A stretch of DNA of 64,000 nt from an uncultured Bacteroidota bacterium (GTDB taxonomy: Bacteria; Bacteroidota; Bacteroidia; AKYH767-A; 2013-40CM-41-45). The DNA lies in assembly GCA_937871435.1 (NCBI GenBank), contig CALMQM010000007.1, positions 1-64,000 of the forward strand, read 5' to 3'. How positions within the stretch are numbered: the first letter of the stretch is position 1; the number at the start of each line of letters is the position of its first letter. Under the pieces are notes generated by a model. The model was given only the letters and a program-made list of their open reading frames with translations. It was not told where the DNA came from and ran no database searches. Position numbers and translations under genes: made by a program. Of this stretch, positions 38,001 through 45,124 are shown piece after piece.

Positions 38001-38948
38001 AATAACTGTGGAGCTGCAGGATTACATCCGGAAGTTGAAATTACTTTCCCTTCAGGATTTGTGTCAGGTGTTGTAACGGTATTTGCAACCAACGCATGTG
38101 GAAACAGCCAGACAGCAAGTTGGGCTGTTCAATCCCGTCCAAATCAACCGGGAGCAATTACTGGTCCGACTTCGAATTTGTGCCGGAAGACTGCTCAGAT
38201 GTATTCGATTGCCTCTGTGCCGGGTGCGACCTCCTATACATGGACGGTGCCTTCAGGTGCAACGATTACCAATAACTATGGCACTTCCATCAAGGTGACT
38301 TTCGGAAGCGGCTTCAGTAATACCGGTAACATTACCGTGAAAGCAAATAACTGTTGCGGTTCAAGTGCTGTAAGTAGTCTTGCAATTTCGGCACGTACGG
38401 CTCAACCCGGAGCGATTTCCGGATCAGCAACTGTTTGTAAGAGTCAGACTTCAGTTAATTATTCAATCGCTGCTGTCACGGGAGCTACTTCATATACGTG
38501 GACTATTTCAGGTGGCGCCTGCATTGTTGGTTCTTCGACAGGTACAAGTGTGAATGTGAAATTCACTACCAGCACCTCTACATCGGTAACGCTTACTGTA
38601 AAAGCGAATAATTCATGTGGTTCATCTGCAACTTCTACCAAGACAATTACTGTCAATTTCAGTTGCAGAACGATGGAAGGAGAAGAGGTAGTGGAGGCTG
38701 ATGAAATGAATGCTTTCCCGAATCCGACTTCAGGCAAGATGAATCTTAGCTTTACTTCATCTGCTACTGCAACATATACTTTCAAAGTTGTAAACTTACT
38801 GGGAGATGTATTGTTGTATGAAGAGAGTCCGGTTGCGGTTGGAAACAATCTGAAGGAATTTGATTTCTCTTCATTTGCACACGGAATCTATTTCCTTGAA
38901 ATTAAAAAACCGGGTGAAATTCAAACCATCAGAATAGTGGTGGAATAA
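32094..38948 (+). CDS. Giant T9SS cargo: ice-binding-like domain, S53-like peptidase, MBG domains (2284 aa)
   Basis: Signal peptide ends near residue 30. Residues about 35-355 resemble DUF3494-type ice-binding/adhesive domains (GVQMGASTTVSGGSIGAYS, FNGPGVYVF). Ig/PKD-like domains follow to about 680. Residues about 690-1225 are a serine peptidase of the S53-like type: D829 (IISDSYN), E874 (DEGRAM), D920/D921 (VDDV) and S1175 (GTSCAAPHA); the subtilisin GTH motif is absent. Next come an IPT-like domain, MBG domains (about 1330-1750) interrupted by seven GRVVTS repeats, SprB- and PKD-like domains, and a T9SS tail (FPNPTSGK). It is probably a surface adhesin with a protease. A strong terminator follows. 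Confidence 0.85.
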   Translation: MNTHKQSKHAVKSYVLFIAMILSISFQSFAQTLPISDFVIFSGNGGSGTTSPPSPGYGVQMGASTTVSGGSIGAYSLIQSTGNASIGANVYSDGKVTIANSNVISGKISARNSSNLTGTILSVGSSANLGGDIDVKGNIVVGGGTVSGRVTHPSGTTYTGPNPAGGNIVGTPTHPVLPSLPAITVFPAAGNSNISSTTTLSPGNYKNLTLSGNKTITFNGPGVYVFSTIQCSGSSNNFVFNFNNLTSGNFYIYVHGNVDLGKSNASMTNGGSASRIYSETHGTGSGCSISNVAWLIANGSSGGGSKWLGTVYAPYAAINIGSGTGNSQVIGALYSATQVAVQCGVTITYAPFITCSSPNANAGPDKILTCSTPTLQLSGSSTTSNVTYAWSASGGGNISSGATTATPTVTSAGTYTLTVTTASGGCTATDIAVVSSNMTAPAANAGQDVAFCAGGNAALGAASVSGNSYAWIPSGGLSNNAISNPSVSSSIAGTTVYTLTVTNTANGCSAVDLVSVTVNALPTVNAGSYNPACGDASPISLSGSPAGGIFSGDGISGSTFDPVSAGPGSHAITYQFTDANNCSNSATTNILVNAPPIANAGNDSVVTCPDPIAGLNGSSNIPNAHYAWTSFDGGTFDSGENTATPQINGEGTFVLTVTDPTNGCTARDTAVVTRVQCIFPYYPPPDGGKVYDVIGAELNSLFHNFGSINTSANDIFVLDQDSVYIEVIARDGQYATLLSMLTSPQYGMVDLIDNSNNTLIISGKFPVAHLLSLDSLPIVQYIDYARPLFPAITNVGVYNTGGDLAQHSDFARNGFNVQGEGIKVGIISDSYNTILGNPENSDVINGDLPGVGNPDDSDPVQVLRDYPYSRLSDEGRAMVQIVHDIAPKADLAFRTGFISAGDMAQGIRQLKQEDCDVIVDDVTFITEPFFQDGVVSQAVDEVAAQGVSYFSAAGNFGSKSYHNVFNPAPAPVGVTGMAHDFGGGDIFQSLTLVPGTYTIVLQWQDSIYSLFQTATGTQNDLDFYLTYDNGKTLFGFNRNNLGGDPLEVLPFNVTANTTINLMVVRAAGTQNVNFKYIVFRGNLTINEHPSNSSTLVGQGNANGAMAVGAARYTKTPAYGISPAQMETFSSTGGTPVNGVVRDKPDFTAPDGVNTSVNFNSLDLEGDNLPNFFGTSCAAPHAAAGAALLLSAKKKFYNTTIIPDSMRALLKRTAVNMGQPSTVSGAGLIDIGAAMLTMAAPTPVINSLDVPGGITAGAVQFVVTVNGSFFTTQSKVLLRGAPLPTTFVDGSHVIATVPTFSGNPAIQVQTPCITPSCTDGGISNALYFFSPVKKNVVVTADNKTKKYGEVLPQFTSSVTVDGVPLASTPFSTTDLGLDGLGYLCPATNTSNVAVYFIRPILDTASLDVSYKELFNYTFVDGQLNVTKLPLVITPKDTTLIYGDKIADLQFNYDYDQSNIDPLDQLTFLNSIETEHQSSMANALALVDGRVVTSGRVVTSGDLVTLSMIASGRVVTSGRVVTSGRVVTSGVTVTDTMIIVDIAPQSIFDYQNDSSQAVLQSPGAGLHSRALLNGRVVTSGAGVVNGRVVTSSVPIVNSSSPGDTSNQNVVVIIDEGDVNAPPGDELGGLQSINLITGTTVGNWLIVPGAMISNNFDLSYGIGNLHILPDTLTVEANDESPLCNSLPDFSSEISGYHYDDTEAEVFAALPTYTVLDNLNQPVSGIPSGGSYTIVPGNAQLNPDANYVLDYVNATLVVPSLLTLTATPTQPNCFGQTGSVALIANGGTPGYTYGNTPVSGLSNGTFNYSVSDGNGCTASASATITVPSAIIASTSSTASACGLSTGTATVTASGGTPGYTYLWNPGGQTSATASGIASGNYSVQITDSKGCTATSTATVASVGSVPVTPVFNDWDGPDGDNPSYGVCGGSSYDFELNVMQNVVSFTWTAPAGAIIRDGCGHSGNPLTTTQANYNNCGAAGLHPEVEITFPSGFVSGVVTVFATNACGNSQTASWAVQSRPNQPGAITGPTSNLCRKTAQMYSIASVPGATSYTWTVPSGATITNNYGTSIKVTFGSGFSNTGNITVKANNCCGSSAVSSLAISARTAQPGAISGSATVCKSQTSVNYSIAAVTGATSYTWTISGGACIVGSSTGTSVNVKFTTSTSTSVTLTVKANNSCGSSATSTKTITVNFSCRTMEGEEVVEADEMNAFPNPTSGKMNLSFTSSATATYTFKVVNLLGDVLLYEESPVAVGNNLKEFDFSSFAHGIYFLEIKKPGEIQTIRIVVE
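36552..36860 (+). repeat. Seven GRVVTS hexapeptide repeats within the 2284-aa protein
   Basis: Copies begin at 36552, 36570, 36621, 36639, 36657, 36807 and 36843, all in frame. Each encodes GRVVTS, yet no two copies use the same 18-base codon string. Confidence 0.85.
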
Positions 38949-38968
38949 TCGAATATTTCTGAATGAAG

Positions 38969-39007
38969 GAAGAGCTGTTTCACTAATCAGAAACAGCTCT
39001 TCTTTTT
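38969..39007 (+). terminator. Strong intrinsic terminator
   Basis: GAAGAGCTGTTT (38969-38980) pairs perfectly with AAACAGCTCTTC (38991-39002), with a further C-G pair closing the loop and a T-run after. It lies 20 bp after the 2284-aa gene. Confidence 0.9.
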
Positions 39008-39089
39008 ATAACTGAGTTGTAATTATTGATAAAACGATTTTGCTGACCGGTTTTGCGTTTTAAAATATTTGTAATTTACCGGCAAATTG

Positions 39090-41063
39090 ATGGAGTGTAT
39101 GAAACAGTTCGTCTGTTTTTTGATCGTTTTTACTTTGTTTTTCGCAGGAGAAATTCAAGCGAAAGAAACCATCATTGACAGCCTTCAAAAAGTGTTGGCT
39201 TTATCACAAGAAGATACTTCCAAAGTCAATACACTTATTCAGCTGAGCATGGAGATCCGTACAGAAAAGCCGGAAGAAGCTGTTCGCTACGGAAAAGCGG
39301 CTGTAGAACTGGCCCGGAAGTTGAATTACAACAAAGGACTTGCGAACGCTTATAAATGGACAGGGGTCGGTTACTTCATTCAGGCGTCTTACCTGGAGGC
39401 AATTCCTTATTATGAGCAGGCATTGCAGATGTATGATTCCATCGGCGATAAAAAGGGAAAGGCGAGTATTCTCGGGAATATCGGAAATATCTGGTACAAT
39501 CAGGGTGTTCAGGAAAAGGCGATTGATTATTATTTACGCACCTTAAAAGTGGCAGAAGAGATCAATGATTCTGCACGTGTGATCACAATGCTTGTGAATA
39601 TCGGGGCTGTTTATACAGATAAGAAATCTACATATGACAAAGCTCTGGAATATCTTCACAGAGCTTACCCTTTGAGTCTGGCTTTGCAGAGTGATTTAAA
39701 GTACGATTTGATCGGCACTACAGCTGTGAACATTGGGGAGATATTCTACAAGAAATATGAAATTGAAAAGAACGAGAGCGTACGGAAGCAAGATCTTGAT
39801 TCAGCCTTGTACTATTTTGAAAAATCTCTCGAGCCTTACAAAGGCACTGAAAATTTGCCGTATGCACTTAATTATATAGGTCGGGTTTATCTTGCTAAAG
39901 GAGATTTTGCAAAAGCAGTTTACTATCAGCAGGAAGCATTCAACAAATCAAAAGAACTTGGTGCCCGCAACGACATGATGATTTCTTTGTTGCGGCTCGC
40001 ACAGACTTATTTTGAAAAAAAGGATATACAGCAAGCTCTTGCATCATTCAAGGAAGCTGAAAAAATTGCCAAGGAGACTGAAGCTACAAAGGAGCAAAAA
40101 GAGATCTACGAAGGGATCTCTGCAGTTTATGCGGAATTGTCGGACTATAAAAATGCTTACAAATATCAGAGCATGCTTATCAGGATAAAGGATTTGCTGT
40201 ATGATATTGATTCCGATAAAAAACTTGGAACACTTCAATTCAGTTATGATCTGGAAAAGAAAGAATCAAAAATTAAACTTCTTACAAAAGACCAGGAATT
40301 AAAGGAACAGGAAATTAACCGCCAGAAAATCGTTCGGAATAGTTTCATGGGAGGTTTCGCGATTGTGTTGTTATTTGCAGGTGTGTTTTTCGCGCAGCGT
40401 AACCGGATATCAAAGGAGAAAAAGAGAAGTGATGAATTGCTTCTGAACATTTTACCAGAGGAAACTGCTGAAGAGTTGAAATCAACCGGCACCGCGAAAG
40501 CGAAAAGCTTCGATTCGGTGAGTGTGTTGTTTACAGATTTTAAAAATTTCACACAGGCGTCGGAGCTGCTTAGTCCGGAAGATCTGGTCGCGGAAATTAA
40601 TTATTGTTACAGTGAATTTGATAAGATCATCACCAAACATGGGATTGAAAAGATTAAAACGATTGGGGATGCGTATATGTGCGCCGGTGGCTTACCTGTT
40701 GCAAATACGACACATCCATTCGATCTTGTGAAAGCTGGGTTGGAAATGGTTGCATTCATTGAAAAAAATAAACAGGCCCGGATTGCAAACAATCAGCCAT
40801 ATTTTGAATTACGCTGCGGAGTCCACACCGGACCTGTTGTTGCGGGTATTGTCGGGATTAAGAAATTCGCCTATGATATTTGGGGTGATACAGTAAATAC
40901 AGCTTCCCGCATGGAATCTTCCGGTGAAATCGGGAAGGTGAATATTAGCGGGACTACTTACGAAATTATTAAAGAAAAATTTCATTGCGAATACAGAGGT
41001 AAAGTGAAAGCAAAAAACAAAGGTGAAATAGACATGTATTTTGTTCAATCTGAAATTTCCTGA
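39090..41063 (+). CDS. TPR-containing class III adenylate cyclase (657 aa)
   Basis: A signal peptide at about residues 5-25 (if started at the ATG at 39090; a second ATG is at 39099) is followed by TPR-type helical repeats (about 45-400) and a transmembrane segment near 410-435 (GGFAIVLLFAGVFFA). The C-terminal class III cyclase domain has metal-binding aspartates D483 (FTDF) and D527 (TIGDAY), and purine-selecting residues K523 and D596 (YDIWGDTVN), which favour ATP over GTP. The topology puts TPRs in the periplasm and the catalytic domain in the cytoplasm, suggesting a sensor that makes cAMP in response to an external protein. No partner is nearby. Confidence 0.88.
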   Translation: MECMKQFVCFLIVFTLFFAGEIQAKETIIDSLQKVLALSQEDTSKVNTLIQLSMEIRTEKPEEAVRYGKAAVELARKLNYNKGLANAYKWTGVGYFIQASYLEAIPYYEQALQMYDSIGDKKGKASILGNIGNIWYNQGVQEKAIDYYLRTLKVAEEINDSARVITMLVNIGAVYTDKKSTYDKALEYLHRAYPLSLALQSDLKYDLIGTTAVNIGEIFYKKYEIEKNESVRKQDLDSALYYFEKSLEPYKGTENLPYALNYIGRVYLAKGDFAKAVYYQQEAFNKSKELGARNDMMISLLRLAQTYFEKKDIQQALASFKEAEKIAKETEATKEQKEIYEGISAVYAELSDYKNAYKYQSMLIRIKDLLYDIDSDKKLGTLQFSYDLEKKESKIKLLTKDQELKEQEINRQKIVRNSFMGGFAIVLLFAGVFFAQRNRISKEKKRSDELLLNILPEETAEELKSTGTAKAKSFDSVSVLFTDFKNFTQASELLSPEDLVAEINYCYSEFDKIITKHGIEKIKTIGDAYMCAGGLPVANTTHPFDLVKAGLEMVAFIEKNKQARIANNQPYFELRCGVHTGPVVAGIVGIKKFAYDIWGDTVNTASRMESSGEIGKVNISGTTYEIIKEKFHCEYRGKVKAKNKGEIDMYFVQSEIS

Positions 41064-41193
41064 GGCAGCTTTGATATTGCTACTTCATAAATGAAAATTA
41101 TTTGTCTGCGATTTTAATGTGTTTTTCTGTTATGAATGGAATTTGGAAGGAAATGATAATCTTGTATTTTGGGCGACACAAAATTTAGAATGC

Positions 41194-41937
41194 ATGTATC
41201 ACAAGCATAAAATAGTTGTCGTTTTGCCTGCCTACAATGCTGAACGTACACTGGAACAAACATACCGGGAAATACCGCGGGATATTGTTGATGATGTGAT
41301 TCTGGTTGATGATTATTCGAGTGACCATACCGCGGAGTTAGCGCAGCGTCTTGGAGTAGCTCATGTTATCCGGCACGATAAGAATAAAGGATACGGCGGG
41401 AATCAGAAATCCTGCTACAATGCAGCGTTGAAATTACATGCTGATATTGTGATCATGTTGCATCCGGATTATCAGTATACACCTAAACTTATCACTGCCA
41501 TGGCGTCTGTGATTGCGGATGGTGTTTATCCGGTAGTGATCGGATCCAGAATTTTAGGTGGAGGCGCGCTTCGGGGAGGGATGCCTCTTTACAAGTACTA
41601 TTCAAACCGCCTGCTTACTTTATTTCAGAATTTTTTAATGGGCCAGAAGCTGAGTGAATATCATACCGGTTTCAGGGCTTACCACAGTCGGGTGTTGAAA
41701 GCGATAGATTACAATGGGAACAGTGATGATTTTATTTTTGATAATGAAGTGATCGCTCAGATTTTTCATCATCGTTTTGAGATCGCTGAAATCACTTGCC
41801 CTACCAAATATTTCAAAGAGGCTTCCAGTATTAATTTTCGAAGAAGCGTAAAGTACGGATTGGGTGTTATGATGGTGTCTGTAAAATATTTTTTACACCA
41901 CAAGGGGATAATGAAGTGGGGTAGGTTGAAGAAGTAA
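41194..41937 (+). CDS. Family 2 glycosyltransferase
   Basis: A 247-aa protein when started at the ATG at 41194, which directly precedes the typical GT-A beginning (KIVVVLPAYNAERTL). A GTG further upstream would add 25 residues without homology appeal. It has the nucleotide-binding VDDYSSD motif, a KGYGGNQ segment, HPDYQY in place of the usual DADxQ, and an acceptor-side GFRAY. It resembles dolichol-phosphate-mannose-synthase-like enzymes that transfer sugar to a lipid carrier or glycan. There is no C-terminal membrane pair. No other glycan genes are close, so the substrate cannot be guessed. Confidence 0.85.
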   Translation: MYHKHKIVVVLPAYNAERTLEQTYREIPRDIVDDVILVDDYSSDHTAELAQRLGVAHVIRHDKNKGYGGNQKSCYNAALKLHADIVIMLHPDYQYTPKLITAMASVIADGVYPVVIGSRILGGGALRGGMPLYKYYSNRLLTLFQNFLMGQKLSEYHTGFRAYHSRVLKAIDYNGNSDDFIFDNEVIAQIFHHRFEIAEITCPTKYFKEASSINFRRSVKYGLGVMMVSVKYFLHHKGIMKWGRLKK

Positions 41938-42266
41938 TTTTTTTAAGTACCCGAAAAAGGGAACAATGTTTCCTGAATTTTTATTGACATAACAAGTGTA
42001 TTCAATCTCACTTCTTCGTTTCCTTTTCCTGATAGCTATACTGATATTATTTTTTACGAAATCAAGTAAAGTGGTTTTTAACTGTTATGTAAATTCGGCT
42101 TTTGCCGGAAAGCGAAGGGGGGACAGCAATATTTTGTATTCAGAAATTGACTGTAAGTTCATAAGTTTATTTGCTTTTCAGAGGTAAAATGACTATACTT
42201 GTATTGAGAATTTGTCGTGTTTTTTAAATCTTCTGCTGAACCATTCATTCATTAAAACAAAACGTC
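41938..42266. other. Intergenic region upstream of the GG-leader peptide
   Basis: A 329-bp gap with the promoter at 42170-42201. A GTG-started 63-codon frame at 41996-42187 encodes a hydrophobic N-terminus but overlaps the promoter and is not credible as a gene. Confidence 0.5.
42170..42201 (+). promoter_or_regulatory. Promoter of the GG-leader peptide gene
   Basis: TTTG (42170-42173), 20 bp, then TATACTTG (42194-42201) fits the Bacteroidota TTTG/N19-21/TAnnTTTG pattern with one mismatch in the -7 box. The implied leader is about 60 nt. Confidence 0.5.
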
Positions 42267-42410
42267 ATGAAAAATTCCGCATCAAACAAAAAAGCTGTAG
42301 CGAAAAAAGCTATTGAGAAAATTGACAAAGCTGATTTGAAAAAAATCAAAGGCGGTCAGACTCCAACTCACAGAGTCAACTATGCAAAAGGAAAAGGCGC
42401 AATTGCTTAG
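42267..42410 (+). CDS. Double-glycine leader peptide, putative bacteriocin/RiPP-like precursor (47 aa)
   Basis: A 47-aa, lysine-rich peptide (12 Lys, no Cys) with an N-terminal leader ending in LKKIKGG (residues 24-30), the recognition site of C39 peptidases: hydrophobic L24 and I27 sit at the usual -7 and -4 positions before the cut. Cleavage after G30 would release a basic 17-residue product starting QTPTHRVN and ending GAIA. The PCAT exporter and HlyD adaptor downstream are the expected partners. It could be a bacteriocin, a signalling peptide, or another exported small peptide. No modifying enzyme is adjacent, and the lack of Cys argues against lanthionine or disulfide forms. It was found by reading the gap upstream of the exporter. 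Confidence 0.75.
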   Translation: MKNSASNKKAVAKKAIEKIDKADLKKIKGGQTPTHRVNYAKGKGAIA

Positions 42411-42435
42411 TTGATTTTTTTATTCTTTTTCTACT

Positions 42436-42479
42436 GAAACATTGAATTTCGGATGTTTCATTCTGAAAGTTCCGAAATT
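42436..42479 (+). promoter_or_regulatory. Two mutually exclusive hairpins downstream of the precursor gene
   Basis: GAAACAT (42436-42442) pairs with ATGTTTC (42453-42459). AATTTCGGA (42445-42453) pairs with TCCGAAATT (42471-42479). The arms overlap, so only one can form. No T-tract follows the second; a T-run precedes the first. Confidence 0.35.
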
Positions 42480-42819
42480 ATGTGTTGAAGGATTTCTTGC
42501 TTATATCTCGGACAACCGTTCGATGTAAGCTATGGATGTTTTATGCTCATTTTAGAGTTTGATTTACCTATTGGGTATGTTGGTGACTCTTGTGTCTCAC
42601 TAAGCAGGCCATGATGTGTTTTTTTTTGTTTTCATCAATCATTTTTTGGAAATCGCTTGATCCTTATCTGGCTTTCATCTTCTAAAGCTTTTGTAAAGCC
42701 TTGAGTCCAACGGTGGTAAAGCGTTCTTTCGACATAATTTGTATGGGAGGATAATCAGATTTTGTATTTTCCCGTGAAATTCTTATGCTTGTTTCATATT
42801 TGGTTTCCTGCTTTCAACT

Positions 42820-42848
42820 TTTGTGTCGCAGGGAATTAGTTATATTTG
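42820..42848 (+). promoter_or_regulatory. Promoter of the C39 ABC exporter gene
   Basis: TTTG (42820-42823), 17 bp, then TATATTTG (42841-42848), a full match to the -7 consensus with slightly short spacing. It lies 40 bp before the GTG start. Confidence 0.5.
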
Positions 42849-42888
42849 GCATTAGCAGAATTGCTTTTGAGCAAAAATTAGCCTATTT

Positions 42889-45078
42889 GTGAAACTAAAT
42901 AAATCTTTTCCTTTCATACAGCAGTCAGGGATGATGGAATGCGGGACAACCTGCCTCGCCATGATCTTTAAGTACTACGGATATTACAATATCCAGACTT
43001 TGTTGACCAAGCTGGGTGAGGTGACTACCGAAGGGACAAGTTTGTATAACATGGCTCAACTCGCTGAGCAGTTTGGTTTCAAGGCTGACGGATATGAGCT
43101 TCACGCCTATGAACACCTTGCCGAAGTTCAGCTTCCATGTATCGCCCACTACAATGGAGTTCATTTTATTATTGTCTATAAGTTTTCTAAAACACATGTC
43201 TGGATTGCTGATCCGGCCTATGGGAAAGATAAACTGACGAAGAAGGAATTTCTGAATCGCTGGAACGGGATTATTCTCGTGGTTGAACCGACTCCGGAGA
43301 TTTTCAAGAATAAAGATTTGACGGAATCTGTAGAAGAATTTATGAAGGAGAAAAAATCTCTCTGGAAGAAATTCTATGCACCGGTAATTACTTCGATGAA
43401 AAAAGTAATCTTCGAAGTGCTGCTTGCTACATTTTTCCTGCAATTCCTTGGGCTTGCAATCCCGTTCTTTACCCAGTTGATTGTGGACGATGTGTTGGTG
43501 AATCAAAACAAGCAATTGTTGGTCGCGATTCTGGTTGGAATGGCCGGAATTTTCTTTACCCAGATTCTATTAATTTATGTCAGAAATGTCTTGCTGATAC
43601 AGCTTCAGATAAATTTCGAGCTCGATTTCTTCAGCAGGTTCTTCCGGCATTTTATTTCTCTCCGTCAAAAATATTATGACAACAATAAACGGGAAGATTT
43701 TATGGCCCGTTTTCAGGAGAATATTACCATCCGTCAGCTTGTAAATCCGACAGTAGTAGAGAGTATTGTAGACATCCTGTTCATTCTCTTTTACCTTCCT
43801 GTTTTATTGATATATAACCTCAAGCTTGGTCTCCTGGCCCTTGGTTTTGTAATCATCTTTTTCATTTTCACAATTTACTATGCGCCGGTTATGCGCCTGC
43901 TGGTGTACAAAGTTTTTTACAAAAATCTTGAAACATTAGGTGAATTTTTGGATTCCCTTCTTGGTATCAAGACAGTGAAATTACTTTCGCTGGAGAATTT
44001 TAAATTCTGGCAGTGGAAAAATAAATACAAGAAAACACTGAATGTGGTAATGGCTTCCGAGATGAAAAATGCCATGCTTCATTCACTTCAGAGAAGTTTA
44101 TTCTTTCTCAGTCAGATTTCCATCTTCTGGCTGGGAGCATACATGACTTTCAACAATGAAATCACGATCGGACAATACCTCGCATTTACAGCCATCTTTG
44201 TTGTGATCATGAATTCATTGAACAGTCTCGGTATGATCTGGTATAACATTACTGAGTTATGGGTGAGCCTTGGTCGATTGAATGAAGTGCTCATGCAGGA
44301 AACCGAGAATACCAACATGCTTGAACTGGTAAATAATTTTACGACCGATAAGATAGTATTGAAAGATGTTTGCTTCAAATACAACAGCTCCGAGGATGAT
44401 TACATCATTAAAAATGTGAATGTAGAAGTCAACAAAGGAGAGATGATCGGGATCGTGGGAAGAAATGGTTCAGGAAAAACAACTCTTGTGAAATTGTTGC
44501 TGAATTTGTACCCTGAATATGAAGGTGAGATTACTGTTGATCAACATGAATTAAGAAGAATTAATCCGAATGCACTTCGGTCGAAAGTTTTTCTGTTTCC
44601 TCAGGACATTTACATTTTCTCCGGAACAATCAAGGAGAATATTCAGTTTGGAAATCTGGATGCGGATCTGGAAAGTATTGTGAAGGCGGCCAAGCTTGCG
44701 CATCTTCATGATTATGTGAAGGGTCTCTATCTTGGCTACAACCATAAAGTTGGAGATACGGGAGGAAATTTATCGGGCGGACAAAAATTGAAAATTGGTT
44801 TCGCGAGATTGTTCTTGTCAAATCCTGATGTGATTATTCTGGATGAGGCCAGCAGTATGCTTGATATAGAATCCGAGACTGTAATCATGAACAACATCCG
44901 GACACATTTCAAAGGAAAAACGATCATTTCTATTGCGCACCGATTGAATACATTGAAAAATGCTGACCGTGTGTGGGTTTTGGAGAAGGGAGAAATTATT
45001 GAAGATGGTCATCATAATGAATTGATAAAGAATCAGGGCTTGTATTACAAGTTCATGAAAACATATGTCGATTACTAA
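42889..45078 (+). CDS. C39-peptidase ABC exporter (PCAT)
   Basis: A 729-aa peptidase-containing ABC transporter with a GTG start. The N-terminal C39 domain (about 1-135) has the oxyanion-hole Q12, catalytic C18 (MECGTTC), H92 (NGVHF) and D108 (IADPA), so the peptidase should be active. Membrane helices occupy about 170-440. The ATPase domain has Walker A GRNGSGKTT, the LSGGQ signature, Walker B VIILDEAS and the switch-region AHR. The enzyme cuts double-glycine leaders at the cytoplasmic face and exports the product. The GG-leader peptide lies upstream and an HlyD adaptor 46 bp downstream. Confidence 0.93.
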   Translation: MKLNKSFPFIQQSGMMECGTTCLAMIFKYYGYYNIQTLLTKLGEVTTEGTSLYNMAQLAEQFGFKADGYELHAYEHLAEVQLPCIAHYNGVHFIIVYKFSKTHVWIADPAYGKDKLTKKEFLNRWNGIILVVEPTPEIFKNKDLTESVEEFMKEKKSLWKKFYAPVITSMKKVIFEVLLATFFLQFLGLAIPFFTQLIVDDVLVNQNKQLLVAILVGMAGIFFTQILLIYVRNVLLIQLQINFELDFFSRFFRHFISLRQKYYDNNKREDFMARFQENITIRQLVNPTVVESIVDILFILFYLPVLLIYNLKLGLLALGFVIIFFIFTIYYAPVMRLLVYKVFYKNLETLGEFLDSLLGIKTVKLLSLENFKFWQWKNKYKKTLNVVMASEMKNAMLHSLQRSLFFLSQISIFWLGAYMTFNNEITIGQYLAFTAIFVVIMNSLNSLGMIWYNITELWVSLGRLNEVLMQETENTNMLELVNNFTTDKIVLKDVCFKYNSSEDDYIIKNVNVEVNKGEMIGIVGRNGSGKTTLVKLLLNLYPEYEGEITVDQHELRRINPNALRSKVFLFPQDIYIFSGTIKENIQFGNLDADLESIVKAAKLAHLHDYVKGLYLGYNHKVGDTGGNLSGGQKLKIGFARLFLSNPDVIILDEASSMLDIESETVIMNNIRTHFKGKTIISIAHRLNTLKNADRVWVLEKGEIIEDGHHNELIKNQGLYYKFMKTYVDY

Positions 45079-45124
45079 GCTAACTAACTTCATTGCCTGA
45101 TCGGCTTGATGAGAATTGTATACA

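Larger units (their letters stand above)
42411..42888. other. Gap between precursor and exporter genes
   Basis: A 478-bp gap with overlapping alternative hairpins near its start (42436-42479) and the exporter promoter near its end. I looked for a second GG-leader peptide on the plus strand and found none. Confidence 0.5.

Noticed and set aside
41996-42187. 63-codon frame with a hydrophobic start, considered as a second exported peptide
   Set aside because: GTG start, no GG motif, no lipobox, and it overlaps the promoter of the GG-leader gene.
42925-43515. 196-codon minus-strand frame opposite the PCAT gene
   Set aside because: The plus strand encodes an unmistakable C39 ABC exporter.
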